Notes under the pieces: model-generated
What the model saw: the letters and a program-made list of their open reading frames with translations, nothing else
Database searches by the model: none
What the model was told of the DNA's origin: nothing
Translations under genes and position numbers: made by a program
Assembly: GCA_017629415.1 (NCBI GenBank)
Contig: JAGBXG010000518.1
Span: 1 to 10,840 of the forward strand
DNA from: Pseudomonadota bacterium
Lineage (GTDB): Bacteria > Myxococcota > Bradymonadia > UBA4248
Length of the DNA stretch: 10,840 nucleotides
Direction of reading: 5' to 3'
In this document: piece by piece, positions 1-6,722 of the stretch
Layout: every line of letters starts with the position of its first letter
How positions within the stretch are numbered: the first letter of the stretch is position 1

Positions 1-304
1 AACTTCGTTGCTCCTCTCAGTCACGTGCGCCAGCACGCTCCTTCGCTTCGCGCCTTGTTTCCTCGAAATAGCATCCAAATCGCGGCAAAAATCAGCAGAT
101 AATACGCACGAAAACTGCCCATGATTGCGGGATTCCAAAGGGGCTTGAGCCCCTTTGGCAGGATTCCAAAGGACGGAGTCCTTTGGTGGGGTCCGGGGCG
201 AAGCCCCGGTGTGGGGGTATGCGCGTATTTGCGCAGCAAATAGCGCCGTAGGGGGCGGCTGCCCCCAACCCAAAAGCGCTTAAAGCTTTGCGATGAGAGA
301 GGGA
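1..304. other. Non-coding DNA downstream of the DUF1015 gene
   Basis: No convincing gene lies here. Short open frames crossing it consist of translated palindromes and have no usable ribosome-binding site. Positions 1-107 show only a small inverted repeat (CGTGC/GCACG, 24-37). From 108 to 266 the DNA is a chain of G+C-rich hairpins, annotated separately as a repeat. The stretch follows the stop codon of the minus-strand DUF1015 gene, so these hairpins would fall in that transcript's 3' region, but none is followed by a clear T-run on the minus strand. Confidence 0.6.
108..266. repeat. G+C-rich multi-hairpin element, copy 1
   Basis: The first ~55 nt (108-162) are nearly identical to 7718-7771. 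Both contain CCCATGATTG, then GGGATTCCAAAGGGGCTT, then AGCCCCTTTGGC. The element continues as a chain of stem-loops with short loops: a CCAAAGGGGCT/AGCCCCTTTGG stem, a CCAAAGGA/TCCTTTGG stem, a CCGGGGC/GCCCCGG stem around GAA, and GGGGGC/GCCCCC around GGCT at 251-266. A related partial copy begins after murB at the other end of the window. Copies sit next to gene ends and contain no coding capacity. I infer a dispersed, non-autonomous intergenic repeat; its function is unknown. Confidence 0.7.
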
Positions 305-1534
305 TTAGACCAAGGCGTGGACGAAGAGACCGCTGCGCAGTTTGGGTTCAAACCATGTCGATTTGGGAGGCATGACGCCGCCGCCATCGGAAACGGCAAA
401 GATTTGTTGAATCTGCGTAGGATACATGGAGATGGCAAGGCGCATTTCGCCGGAATCGACGCGGCGTTCGAGTTCATCGGTGCCACGAATGCCGCCAACG
501 AAGTCGATGCGTTTGTCGGTACGCGGATCGGTGATGCCGAAGATAGGCGCAAGAACGCGTTTTTGCAGAATATCGACATCGAGGCAGGCAACGGGATCGT
601 TGTTGTCGATGGTGGCGGGATCGATAGTCAGCATGTACCAAGATTTGTTGAGATAGATGCTGTAAGTGCCGGCTTTGACAGGGGCTTTGACATCCGTTTT
701 TTCAAGTGTGCCGACGGCGCGGAGTGCATCGAGCAGTTCTTCATCACTGCGGCCTTTGTCGTCTTTAAGAACGCGGTTGTAAGGCATGATGAGCAATGAC
801 GTGGCGGGGAAGAAAACAGCAAGGAAGTGGAGATAGGGCGCATCAGCCGAGGGATCTGCGGCATTGTTGCGCATGTCAGTGCCCACGCGGACGGCGCTGG
901 CTGCACGGTGATGACCGTCTGCGATATAGCAGGCATCGATATTGTCAAAGGCTTTTTCGTAGGCTGCCGGTGTCAGAGAGCGCCAAACGATGTGACGGAT
1001 GCCGTCATCGGTGGTGAAGTCATAGAGCGGTGTTGTTTTGGCATCGGCTTCCATCAATTCAGCAATGGTTGCATCGTCGCGGAAGGCTAAGAAAACAGGA
1101 CCGGTATGCGCACCAGCTTCTTTGACATGGCGCGAACGTTCGTCTTCTTTGTCTTTGCGCGTGAATTCGTGCTTTTTAATGCGATTTTCGATGTAATCAT
1201 CGATATGTGCACAAGCTACAACACCCGTTTGAACGTGATCGCCCATGATTTGGCGATAGACATAAACCTGGGGTTCGGCATCGACTTCGAGCATGCCTTC
1301 TTTGATGAATTTCTGAAGATTTTCACCGCTGCGTGCATAGACGGCATCCGAATAGGGATCGATATTGGCATCGAATTCGACTTCCGGGCGTGAAATGCGC
1401 AGGAAGGACCAGGGATTGCCTTCTACCATCGCGCGAGCTTCTTCCGTATTCATGACATCATAGGGAAGGGCAGAAATGCTTTTGACCATATCCTGACGGG
1501 GATGAATTGCACAAAATGAACGCACACAAACCAT
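305..1534 (-). CDS. DUF1015 (COG4198) family protein
   Basis: This 409-residue protein matches the DUF1015/COG4198 family in length and landmarks. These are an early ALPYDV segment (22-27), IKKHEFTRKDKEDER (119-133), a TGPVFLAF segment (144-151), the hallmark ADGHHR (205-210), PYNRVLKD (251-258) and an FVGG near the C terminus. The start at 1534 is chosen because GAGGAG lies 6 nt upstream and the family's N-terminal block begins there; a longer frame reaching 1576 lacks a ribosome-binding site. No signal peptide or membrane segment is seen, so it is probably cytoplasmic. The biochemical role is not established to my knowledge. Family members are often found near serine-biosynthesis genes, and the DGHHR motif recalls ParB/sulfiredoxin-fold enzymes such as the free serine kinase SerK; both points are from memory and only suggestive. 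The gene lies 185 nt downstream of the pseudokinase gene, with its own inverted repeat upstream, and may be a separate transcription unit. Confidence 0.85.
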   Translation of the reverse strand: MVCVRSFCAIHPRQDMVKSISALPYDVMNTEEARAMVEGNPWSFLRISRPEVEFDANIDPYSDAVYARSGENLQKFIKEGMLEVDAEPQVYVYRQIMGDHVQTGVVACAHIDDYIENRIKKHEFTRKDKEDERSRHVKEAGAHTGPVFLAFRDDATIAELMEADAKTTPLYDFTTDDGIRHIVWRSLTPAAYEKAFDNIDACYIADGHHRAASAVRVGTDMRNNAADPSADAPYLHFLAVFFPATSLLIMPYNRVLKDDKGRSDEELLDALRAVGTLEKTDVKAPVKAGTYSIYLNKSWYMLTIDPATIDNNDPVACLDVDILQKRVLAPIFGITDPRTDKRIDFVGGIRGTDELERRVDSGEMRLAISMYPTQIQQIFAVSDGGGVMPPKSTWFEPKLRSGLFVHALV

Positions 1535-1540
1535 GGTTGA

Positions 1541-1546
1541 CTCCTC
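1541..1546 (-). promoter_or_regulatory. Ribosome-binding site for the DUF1015 gene
   Basis: GAGGAG on the minus strand ends 6 nt before the ATG at 1534. It decides the start codon in favour of 1534 over the in-frame ATG at 1576. Confidence 0.75.
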
Positions 1547-1571
1547 TACTGCAACGCGTGTTTGACAAAAA

Positions 1572-1592
1572 TGCACCTTTTTGTATGGTGCA
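1572..1592 (-). promoter_or_regulatory. Inverted repeat upstream of the DUF1015 gene
   Basis: Perfect 6-bp arms TGCACC/GGTGCA enclose a 9-nt A/T-rich loop, 38-58 nt upstream of the DUF1015 start codon in an otherwise A/T-rich intergenic stretch (1535-1719). The position suits an operator or a 5'-UTR hairpin. I could not identify a good -10/-35 pair, so which of the two it is remains open. Confidence 0.35.
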
Positions 1593-1719
1593 AGAAAAAT
1601 GAATAAAACACAAAAAGATGCAATACCCTAAACATTCCATGAAGTAAAGATGCAGATTTTGTGAATTATATTCTGTATGTAGGCGGATGTGTTCGTTATT
1701 ATTACAGCGTCACACATGG

Positions 1720-3234
1720 TCAGCCTAAAACAAGCTGCTGATGAATCTGATAATGGGTTGTATAATATGCAGCCCGTTCCTGCGGTTCGATGATGACGGC
1801 TTCAAGCCGAGGTTTGGCATCGGTTTGCATTTCGAGATCGCGGATCAAAGCAATGGCAGCCCCGAATGCGGCCTGTTCCTGACTGGTGTTTTCGATATAG
1901 ATGACGGGGGCATTGAGAATATCCGCCGCCCATTGTGCACATTCTGGCGGCCAAGGTGCAGACAACATCAAACGCAAAGGGCCGCAAACGGGATACTCCA
2001 AGGATTCACGCCATTGGCGGATGGCATAAATTTGTCCTTCAAAACACGCGCGAGCCAAGTGTGCCGGGGTATGTGCTGCCTGAAGTCCGGTAATATTCCA
2101 GCCATTGTCATTATGCCAAATGTGAAGTCCGGCACTGCCAAGCGGTGCTTTTTTCAAAGATGCAAACGGTATGCGGCCATGATTCGATATAAGGGATTTG
2201 AACGCGGCACAAAGCCATGAAGCCTGAAGCGAGGGGAGCTTGCAGCCATACGAAGCCAGACTTTGTCTGGGACCGGCATGAATCGCCATATTCAGATGAC
2301 GGCTCCATAACATGGTCCAGTCATCGGCAGACATTTCTTCAGGCCGCCGGACGATTTCATCATCAGACTGTGTGGTGTTGGAGGTTTTTTCGGAGTTTTC
2401 GATGATTTGAATTTCAAATTCAGCAAGGGCTGTCACAGAAGCCGTCCAATGCACTTGGGTTTGCCATCCCACGCATGCGGCCCAGCTTAGGGGATTGGCC
2501 GCACAAGCATAAGCTCTTGCAGCTTCGCAAGCTCCGAGATCAAAAACGGGGATTCCGGCCAGTTCCGCAAGTTCGGGCATATCCAAAGCCGCCAAATTTT
2601 CGACAATATCGGGTGAAATTCTGGCAAAAACATGACCGCAACGCGCCGGCTTCATCGAATATTGTGGATGGATACCCATCGCAGCATATAAGCGTTCACG
2701 GTTTTCGGCATCAAACACGGGAAAACGTAAGGGTACACCAAGGGGCAGCGTAGCACTGACGGCATGACCTGTCAGCCATTGAGCGATTAAAGCTCCAACT
2801 GACAGCATCCCAAAGCTCTGATTATCCCCTAAAAGAGGCTGCTGTTGCTGAAGTCGTCTGAGCACACTGTTTCGATAAGCAGACGCCAGTTCAGCGGAAG
2901 CATATTTATCGGGAATCGCACATTTGGGTACGGTCAGTGGCATATCCCAATAAACGGGAGTCTGACAAATCCCAAATCGGTCGATAAATACAGCGGTTTC
3001 TTCATCCGGTGCGCAAAGTCCAATGGCCAGCGGCAAGTCATCGGCTGTACCGGCAAGCAGTTCGTGGCATGCACGAGCAATCAGCCGACGCACAGCGGCA
3101 TGTTCCACCGTTCGGATATTGCTGTTATCAGACTCAGGCCATGACGCATGAAATGTCCGAGTTTTCATTTCGGGCGTCATGGCACAAGCAGCAATGCCCT
3201 CGCGAGTGAGGGCTATCGACCAAATCTTCGGCAT
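1720..3234 (-). CDS. FGGY-fold carbohydrate kinase homologue, probably a pseudokinase
   Basis: This 504-residue protein aligns by eye over its whole length with FGGY-family sugar kinases such as xylulokinase. The N-terminal strand-turn-strand (IWSIALTREG, 4-13) replaces the usual DxGTxS phosphate-binding start. Residues 144-170 (LSVGALIAQWLTGHAVSA...) match the 'LTG' segment. GIPVFDLGACEAARAYA (227-243) matches the block that normally carries the catalytic GDN aspartate, but Cys236 occupies that place. ITGLQAAHTPAHLARACFEG (381-400) and QWAADILNAPV (434-444) match the C-terminal ATPase half, although the glycine-rich GGG before the latter is SAP here. A low-complexity insertion lies near 276-300. 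Loss of every key residue suggests a binding or regulatory protein rather than an enzyme. It starts 6 nt after the stop of the lipoprotein gene without a clear Shine-Dalgarno sequence, pointing to translational coupling. No signal peptide was seen, so it is expected in the cytoplasm. The frame is intact over 1.5 kb, arguing against a decayed gene. Confidence 0.7.
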   Translation of the reverse strand: MPKIWSIALTREGIAACAMTPEMKTRTFHASWPESDNSNIRTVEHAAVRRLIARACHELLAGTADDLPLAIGLCAPDEETAVFIDRFGICQTPVYWDMPLTVPKCAIPDKYASAELASAYRNSVLRRLQQQQPLLGDNQSFGMLSVGALIAQWLTGHAVSATLPLGVPLRFPVFDAENRERLYAAMGIHPQYSMKPARCGHVFARISPDIVENLAALDMPELAELAGIPVFDLGACEAARAYACAANPLSWAACVGWQTQVHWTASVTALAEFEIQIIENSEKTSNTTQSDDEIVRRPEEMSADDWTMLWSRHLNMAIHAGPRQSLASYGCKLPSLQASWLCAAFKSLISNHGRIPFASLKKAPLGSAGLHIWHNDNGWNITGLQAAHTPAHLARACFEGQIYAIRQWRESLEYPVCGPLRLMLSAPWPPECAQWAADILNAPVIYIENTSQEQAAFGAAIALIRDLEMQTDAKPRLEAVIIEPQERAAYYTTHYQIHQQLVLG

Positions 3235-3240
3235 AAATGA

Positions 3241-5190
3241 TTATTTACACTGTCCGGCCTGACATGTCTTGCGTTCGTTGTCGCACGATGTCCAGTCAGA
3301 AGCGGTTGAGCTGTAATAATATTTGCCGTCTTGTTCAATGCACTCGTAGGTGAAGACTATATTGGCACCAAAAGTCCCAGGTTCGCCGCATTCAGTCTTT
3401 ACAGATCCCGGTGTGCAGGCTTCTGCGCAATAGGCCGTTGGGGCTTTGTAATCAACTGTTTCAACGGCACATGTTTCATCGACGTAGCATTTTTCAGCCT
3501 GCAACACATAAGTTCCCTCGCCATCCGAATCACACGTTACGGCCAGGTCACCTTGACAGAAACCGGCTTTTGTATCGGGATTGCAGGATTGGCCGATGCC
3601 TGGAATGCCTTCGGTGTAATCGAAGCATTTGCCTTCTGAACAACCGATGTCGCAATAATTCAGAGAATCGTTAACATAGCTGTATCCCAAGCGGCCATCG
3701 CCGATACCGGAATCGACCAAAATGCATTCTTCTTGATATTGAGCCGTCTGTTCGCCTGAAATCATGCAGACATTGCGCATGGAACCTTGAACGGTACAAG
3801 GTTCATAACACATGACTTCAGGGATACCGCCGTCCAAAGTGATGCCGCAAATGCCGCCGTCTGCAGCACAGTTTCCTTCTGCTTCTCTTGAAACTTTTTT
3901 GGAGCCCTTGTCACAGTATGCAATTTGATTGTCGATACAAGTTCTGTCGAAAGTATCGGGATTGCACTCATCCCCAAAAGTTTTGGAATTGATAACGCAG
4001 CGGTTGCCGATACATTTGCCTCGACCGCAGTCTTTCTTTTCAGGACCTGCTTTGTCGGGATCATCGCAGTAATGCAGCCAGCGGTTATCTTCGCAGTAAT
4101 CGTTAAACAAAGCCGTACATACGCCATTGACGACGGCGCTGACACAAGCCGGTTCACCGGTGGCATCGTCACAGGATTGAGCATCGGGGCAAGCTTCATA
4201 CGAGGCTGTGCCATTGACGCATTTACGGATACCGCGATAATCTGCCGTACATGAGGTTTCAAAGTCACAAGTGGCATCTGAAGTGGTATCTTGGCAGACG
4301 TTATTTACACAGCCTTGACCATTGGGACACGGAACGGTTTTCAGCTGGCCATCTCCATCGCATTCATAGCGTGTTTTGTTGTCGTAGCAGGTTGTCGGCG
4401 TTGCACTGCATGCTGCATCTTTACATGCACCGTTTATGCAGCCGGCCAAACAAGGCTCAATTTCACCGATACCGTCTACACATTTCACCAAATCACGGCC
4501 GTCTTCAGTACACATATCTTCGGTACATTCAACGGTACCCAAACAGCCGTATTCATCGCAGCCGAAGCTGCCACAATCTTCGACCAGGTCTTTTACGCCG
4601 TCGGCACATTCATAAATGTGGCCATCCATGCAATAATAGCCGTCTTCAGGGCAGTCCGAGTCAGGAGTGTCCTGAGCGGTATGGCATGTGTTTGTCGCCG
4701 TATTGCATCCCAAACCGTTGCAGGTATCTGCGATCGTCTCGGTTCCGGCAATGCACTGATATAATTGACCGTTTTTGCAGATTTTTTCGGTATAAGCACA
4801 TTTTTCTGATGGTTCGGGCGTGACACTGGGGGGATTGCAGATGTTTGTTGTGATATCACAGCCTAAACCGCCGCAATCATTGACGACGGATTCTGCCCCG
4901 GAAGCGCATTGATAAAGCTTGCCGTCTTCTTTGCATAATGTTCCGGTGTAATTGCAGTTGATAGAAGGAGTGACAGTATTGCATGTATGGGTAAAACTGT
5001 CACAACCCAATCCATTGCAATTGCTGGCGATGGTTTCAGTGCCATTGATGCATTGCCAAAGCTGACCCTCTTTGCAATGATAGCGTGCATAATCACAGCC
5101 AAGTTCTGGCGTCTCGGTAGGAGATGCACAAGCGGAAAATGCGGCGACTGTGAAACCCAAACAAATGCTAAGCAGGGCAGTTTTTTTCAT
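3241..5190 (-). CDS. Secreted lipoprotein built of twelve six-cysteine modules
   Basis: The protein has 649 residues. The start at 5190 gives a classic lipoprotein signal (MKKTALLSICLGFTVAAFSA-C21) and has GGAGA 8 nt upstream; the frame extends to 5250 but without such signals. The residue after C21 is Ala, which in E. coli permits outer-membrane sorting. The mature chain has 72 further cysteines falling into twelve consecutive groups of six, beginning at C32, C79, C131, C180, C222, C261, C308, C358, C409, C465, C536 and C592. In modules 1-3 the spacing is almost fixed (C-x6-C-x7/8-C-x10-C-x4-C-x6-C), with conserved GQLYQC and NGLGC or GGLGC cores. Pro/Thr-rich linkers separate modules 1-4, and later modules drift and lengthen. 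No catalytic motif, C-terminal anchor or sorting signal is visible. The cysteines presumably form disulfides in the periplasm or on the surface. Similar Cys-rich repeat proteins are known in Myxococcota-like bacteria, but I assign no function. The pseudokinase gene follows after 6 nt. Confidence 0.85.
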   Translation of the reverse strand: MKKTALLSICLGFTVAAFSACASPTETPELGCDYARYHCKEGQLWQCINGTETIASNCNGLGCDSFTHTCNTVTPSINCNYTGTLCKEDGKLYQCASGAESVVNDCGGLGCDITTNICNPPSVTPEPSEKCAYTEKICKNGQLYQCIAGTETIADTCNGLGCNTATNTCHTAQDTPDSDCPEDGYYCMDGHIYECADGVKDLVEDCGSFGCDEYGCLGTVECTEDMCTEDGRDLVKCVDGIGEIEPCLAGCINGACKDAACSATPTTCYDNKTRYECDGDGQLKTVPCPNGQGCVNNVCQDTTSDATCDFETSCTADYRGIRKCVNGTASYEACPDAQSCDDATGEPACVSAVVNGVCTALFNDYCEDNRWLHYCDDPDKAGPEKKDCGRGKCIGNRCVINSKTFGDECNPDTFDRTCIDNQIAYCDKGSKKVSREAEGNCAADGGICGITLDGGIPEVMCYEPCTVQGSMRNVCMISGEQTAQYQEECILVDSGIGDGRLGYSYVNDSLNYCDIGCSEGKCFDYTEGIPGIGQSCNPDTKAGFCQGDLAVTCDSDGEGTYVLQAEKCYVDETCAVETVDYKAPTAYCAEACTPGSVKTECGEPGTFGANIVFTYECIEQDGKYYYSSTASDWTSCDNERKTCQAGQCK

Positions 5191-5198
5191 GATTGATT

Positions 5199-5203
5199 TC
5201 TCC
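5199..5203 (-). promoter_or_regulatory. Ribosome-binding site of the lipoprotein gene
   Basis: GGAGA on the minus strand, 8 nt before the ATG at 5190. It selects the start that begins the lipoprotein signal peptide. Confidence 0.7.
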
Positions 5204-5218
5204 GTCAAATCAGTAACT

Positions 5219-5260
5219 TCAGGGCACACACCAAAAAAGCCCTGATACAAAAGCGTGTGC
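5219..5260 (-). promoter_or_regulatory. Overlapping inverted repeats in the lipoprotein 5' region
   Basis: A 7-bp dyad TCAGGGC/GCCCTGA (5219-5225 with 5239-5245) shares bases with a second dyad, GCACAC/GTGTGC (5224-5229 with 5255-5260). The two stems cannot form together, which is the geometry of a switchable leader or of an operator. No promoter could be placed with confidence upstream, so it is uncertain whether this segment is transcribed. Confidence 0.3.
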
Positions 5261-5310
5261 TATATAACGAAAAAAAGTTACAATTTAAACCAAGTGTTTC
5301 AATCGTTTTT

Positions 5311-5388
5311 GCGCTGGCTATGCCGCAAGCGGCATACGCCTTGCGCCGCGCGTCTATGCCGCAAGCGGCATACGGCGCGCGTTTTTTT
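5311..5388 (+). repeat. Two tandem palindromes ending in a T-run
   Basis: The 18-bp palindrome TATGCCGCAAGCGGCATA occurs at 5319-5336 and again at 5355-5372, 36 nt apart. Each lies inside a longer imperfect G+C-rich stem: GCGC arms around the first, GCGCGC-type arms around the second. The second stem is followed on the plus strand by seven T (5382-5388), which overlap the stop codon of the HAD gene. This looks like an intrinsic terminator acting on plus-strand transcription, although both flanking genes are on the minus strand. On the minus strand the T-run reads as A and precedes the hairpins. Confidence 0.65.
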
Positions 5389-6280
5389 AGCGTTTGAGCA
5401 CGAGAGACGGCAAATCTGCAAAATGATTGAGCAAACGCACCGACACAGGGCATCCGGGTTCCGGATTCAGGGCACAGTCAATGGCCCACTGAGGGGTATA
5501 AGGTCGCACGCGCAAGTACAGCTGCATATCTTCGTAAATCATCGGCTCAAGTCGGGCCATTTCCATGGGTAATGCCAGATCGAGTGAAAAAACATCGCCG
5601 ATCATGACTTGCGGTCTTTCTTCGGCGATGATTTTGGCAAATGCCGCATGATCGATATCGACTATGCGTGAACCGAATGGCACAGGTTTGGGAGTGTCAC
5701 CCAGAATGAACTTGCCGGCATTGCCGCGAATCCTGAACCTTGCCGAAGGATTGTCATCATGATCGACAGGTTTGAGGCCGACATGTTCAAACTTGGGGAT
5801 AATCCGCGATGCCGGTGAATTGCTGGCAACGACGATTTCACAATCGCGGTCGAGGAGAATGCGAATGGCGTTAATCACTTCGGGTTCCGGGGTGTTGAAA
5901 GCGCTGAGCGGCTCAAGGTTCATGGCGCCGTGGGCTTCTTCAGTCAGTTCGACAAAAGAAACGCGGGCATGACGCATTTTATCGGTGATTTCGGCCACTG
6001 CCGGGTGATCGGCATCCATCCAGTCATCCAAAAGCTGCATGGATGCCGATACATTCATAAACAAATCCTCGTCACAATAGGCCGAAATACGACCGTTATG
6101 AATCCAGCCATGTTTTTCGGGCTCGAGGGCGATATGTTCCCATGCGGTTTTATGCAGGGCTTCGAACAATTTTTTATCGATGCCGCATTCTGCGGCTCGA
6201 CGAGCTAAAAAGTCGCATACAAATTGATATTCTTGCTGAATATTGGTCAGTGTGCCATCAAAGTCGGTCAAAAATTTCAT
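5387..6280 (-). CDS. HAD-superfamily hydrolase of unknown substrate
   Basis: This 297-residue protein carries all four HAD motifs in order: DFDGT (6-10) with the nucleophile Asp6 and the acid Asp8, VASNS (151-155) for motif II, Lys190 in the GNAGKF segment for motif III, and GDVFSLD (228-234) for motif IV. About 140 residues between motifs I and II form a large helical cap, so it is a C1-cap-type enzyme, most likely a phosphatase. The ~60-residue tail after motif IV is longer than usual. I chose the start at 6280 because HAD proteins usually begin within a few residues of DxD; upstream ATGs at 6304 and 6307 have no ribosome-binding site, while GGA lies about 10 nt before 6280. No signal peptide was seen, so it is expected in the cytoplasm. 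A gap of 196 nt with two hairpins separates it from the lipoprotein gene, so an operon is doubtful. Confidence 0.8.
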   Translation of the reverse strand: MKFLTDFDGTLTNIQQEYQFVCDFLARRAAECGIDKKLFEALHKTAWEHIALEPEKHGWIHNGRISAYCDEDLFMNVSASMQLLDDWMDADHPAVAEITDKMRHARVSFVELTEEAHGAMNLEPLSAFNTPEPEVINAIRILLDRDCEIVVASNSPASRIIPKFEHVGLKPVDHDDNPSARFRIRGNAGKFILGDTPKPVPFGSRIVDIDHAAFAKIIAEERPQVMIGDVFSLDLALPMEMARLEPMIYEDMQLYLRVRPYTPQWAIDCALNPEPGCPVSVRLLNHFADLPSLVLKR

Positions 6281-6323
6281 GGATGGATATTCCGTATATT
6301 TCATCATGCCATCGGGCTGATGT

Positions 6324-6353
6324 TTTATATATATAATGATAGATGGGTATGAA
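6324..6353 (-). promoter_or_regulatory. Possible sigma-70-type promoter of the HAD gene
   Basis: On the minus strand TTCATA (6348-6353, 4 of 6 to consensus) and TATAAA (6324-6329, 5 of 6) are 18 nt apart. They would give a 5' UTR of about 37 nt before the ATG at 6280. The surrounding TATATA repeat allows other registers. Confidence 0.35.
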
Positions 6354-6502
6354 TGGAGGCTGTATTTTTAGAGCAAGTCAGAGCATCATCAAAAACAGCC
6401 TGCTTTGAAGTCCTTATTCCGCCTAAAAAGGTTATCTGTCTATAAAAAAGCGGCATTCGCTTTTGTATCGGCAAATAATGTACCCAAAAGATGAAAAATG
6501 GC

Positions 6503-6530
6503 TTGCCATAACTCTTTTGATACATATAAT
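6503..6530 (+). promoter_or_regulatory. Sigma-70-type promoter of rplM-rpsI
   Basis: TTGCCA (6503-6508) and a perfect TATAAT (6525-6530) are separated by 16 nt. This is the best promoter match in the window. Transcription would start near 6537, leaving a leader of about 186 nt before rplM. Confidence 0.6.
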
Positions 6531-6532
6531 AC

Positions 6533-6705
6533 GCGCCGCTGCGAAGGGGTAAATTCGCAGGAGCGCCGCCGAGCCCATGGCGCAAAGGGTTTTACAGCGT
6601 TGCGAAATGCGGTGAAATTCGAAAGCATATCCTCTTTTTTGTGTGCATATACGGTTTAAGTTTTCCGTGTATGGTTGAATCAATGTTTTATTGCCCATCA
6701 GGGCA
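6533..6705 (+). promoter_or_regulatory. Structured 5' leader of rplM-rpsI
   Basis: Three potential hairpins lie between the promoter and the rplM ribosome-binding site. The first is TGCGAA/TTCGCA with outer GCGC arms (6533-6566). The second is CATATACGG/CCGTGTATG, nine pairs including one G-U around a 10-nt loop (6646-6673). The third is TGCCC/GGGCA around ATCA (6692-6705), ending 7 nt before the AAGG of the ribosome-binding site. L13 controls its own operon in E. coli and an L13 leader is known in Firmicutes, so an autoregulatory leader is plausible. I cannot match this one to a described family. Confidence 0.4.
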
Positions 6706-6722
6706 GACAAAGAAGGTAAACA

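Larger units (their letters stand above)
6281..6722. other. Divergent intergenic region between the HAD gene and rplM
   Basis: This 442-nt region separates minus-strand and plus-strand transcription. It holds a weak candidate promoter for the HAD gene (6324-6353), a strong candidate for rplM (6503-6530) and the structured rplM leader. Between 6354 and 6500 I see only A/T-rich DNA and a small stem (6446-6464). Minus-strand frames crossing the region look spurious. Confidence 0.6.

Noticed and set aside
21..239. 72-codon open frame on the minus strand at the window start
   Set aside because: Most of it is the multi-hairpin element translated; no ribosome-binding site or recognisable domain.
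293..799. 168-codon open frame on the plus strand
   Set aside because: Antisense to the DUF1015 gene, which has the family motifs and a good ribosome-binding site.
3762..4277. Second frame within the lipoprotein gene, minus strand
   Set aside because: Off-frame reading of Cys-rich repeats; the main frame has signal peptide, ribosome-binding site and regular cysteine spacing.
6446..6464. AAAAGCG/CGCTTTT stem with a T-run on the minus strand, as a terminator
   Set aside because: Only three G-C pairs, and no minus-strand gene upstream whose transcript it would end; too weak to call.
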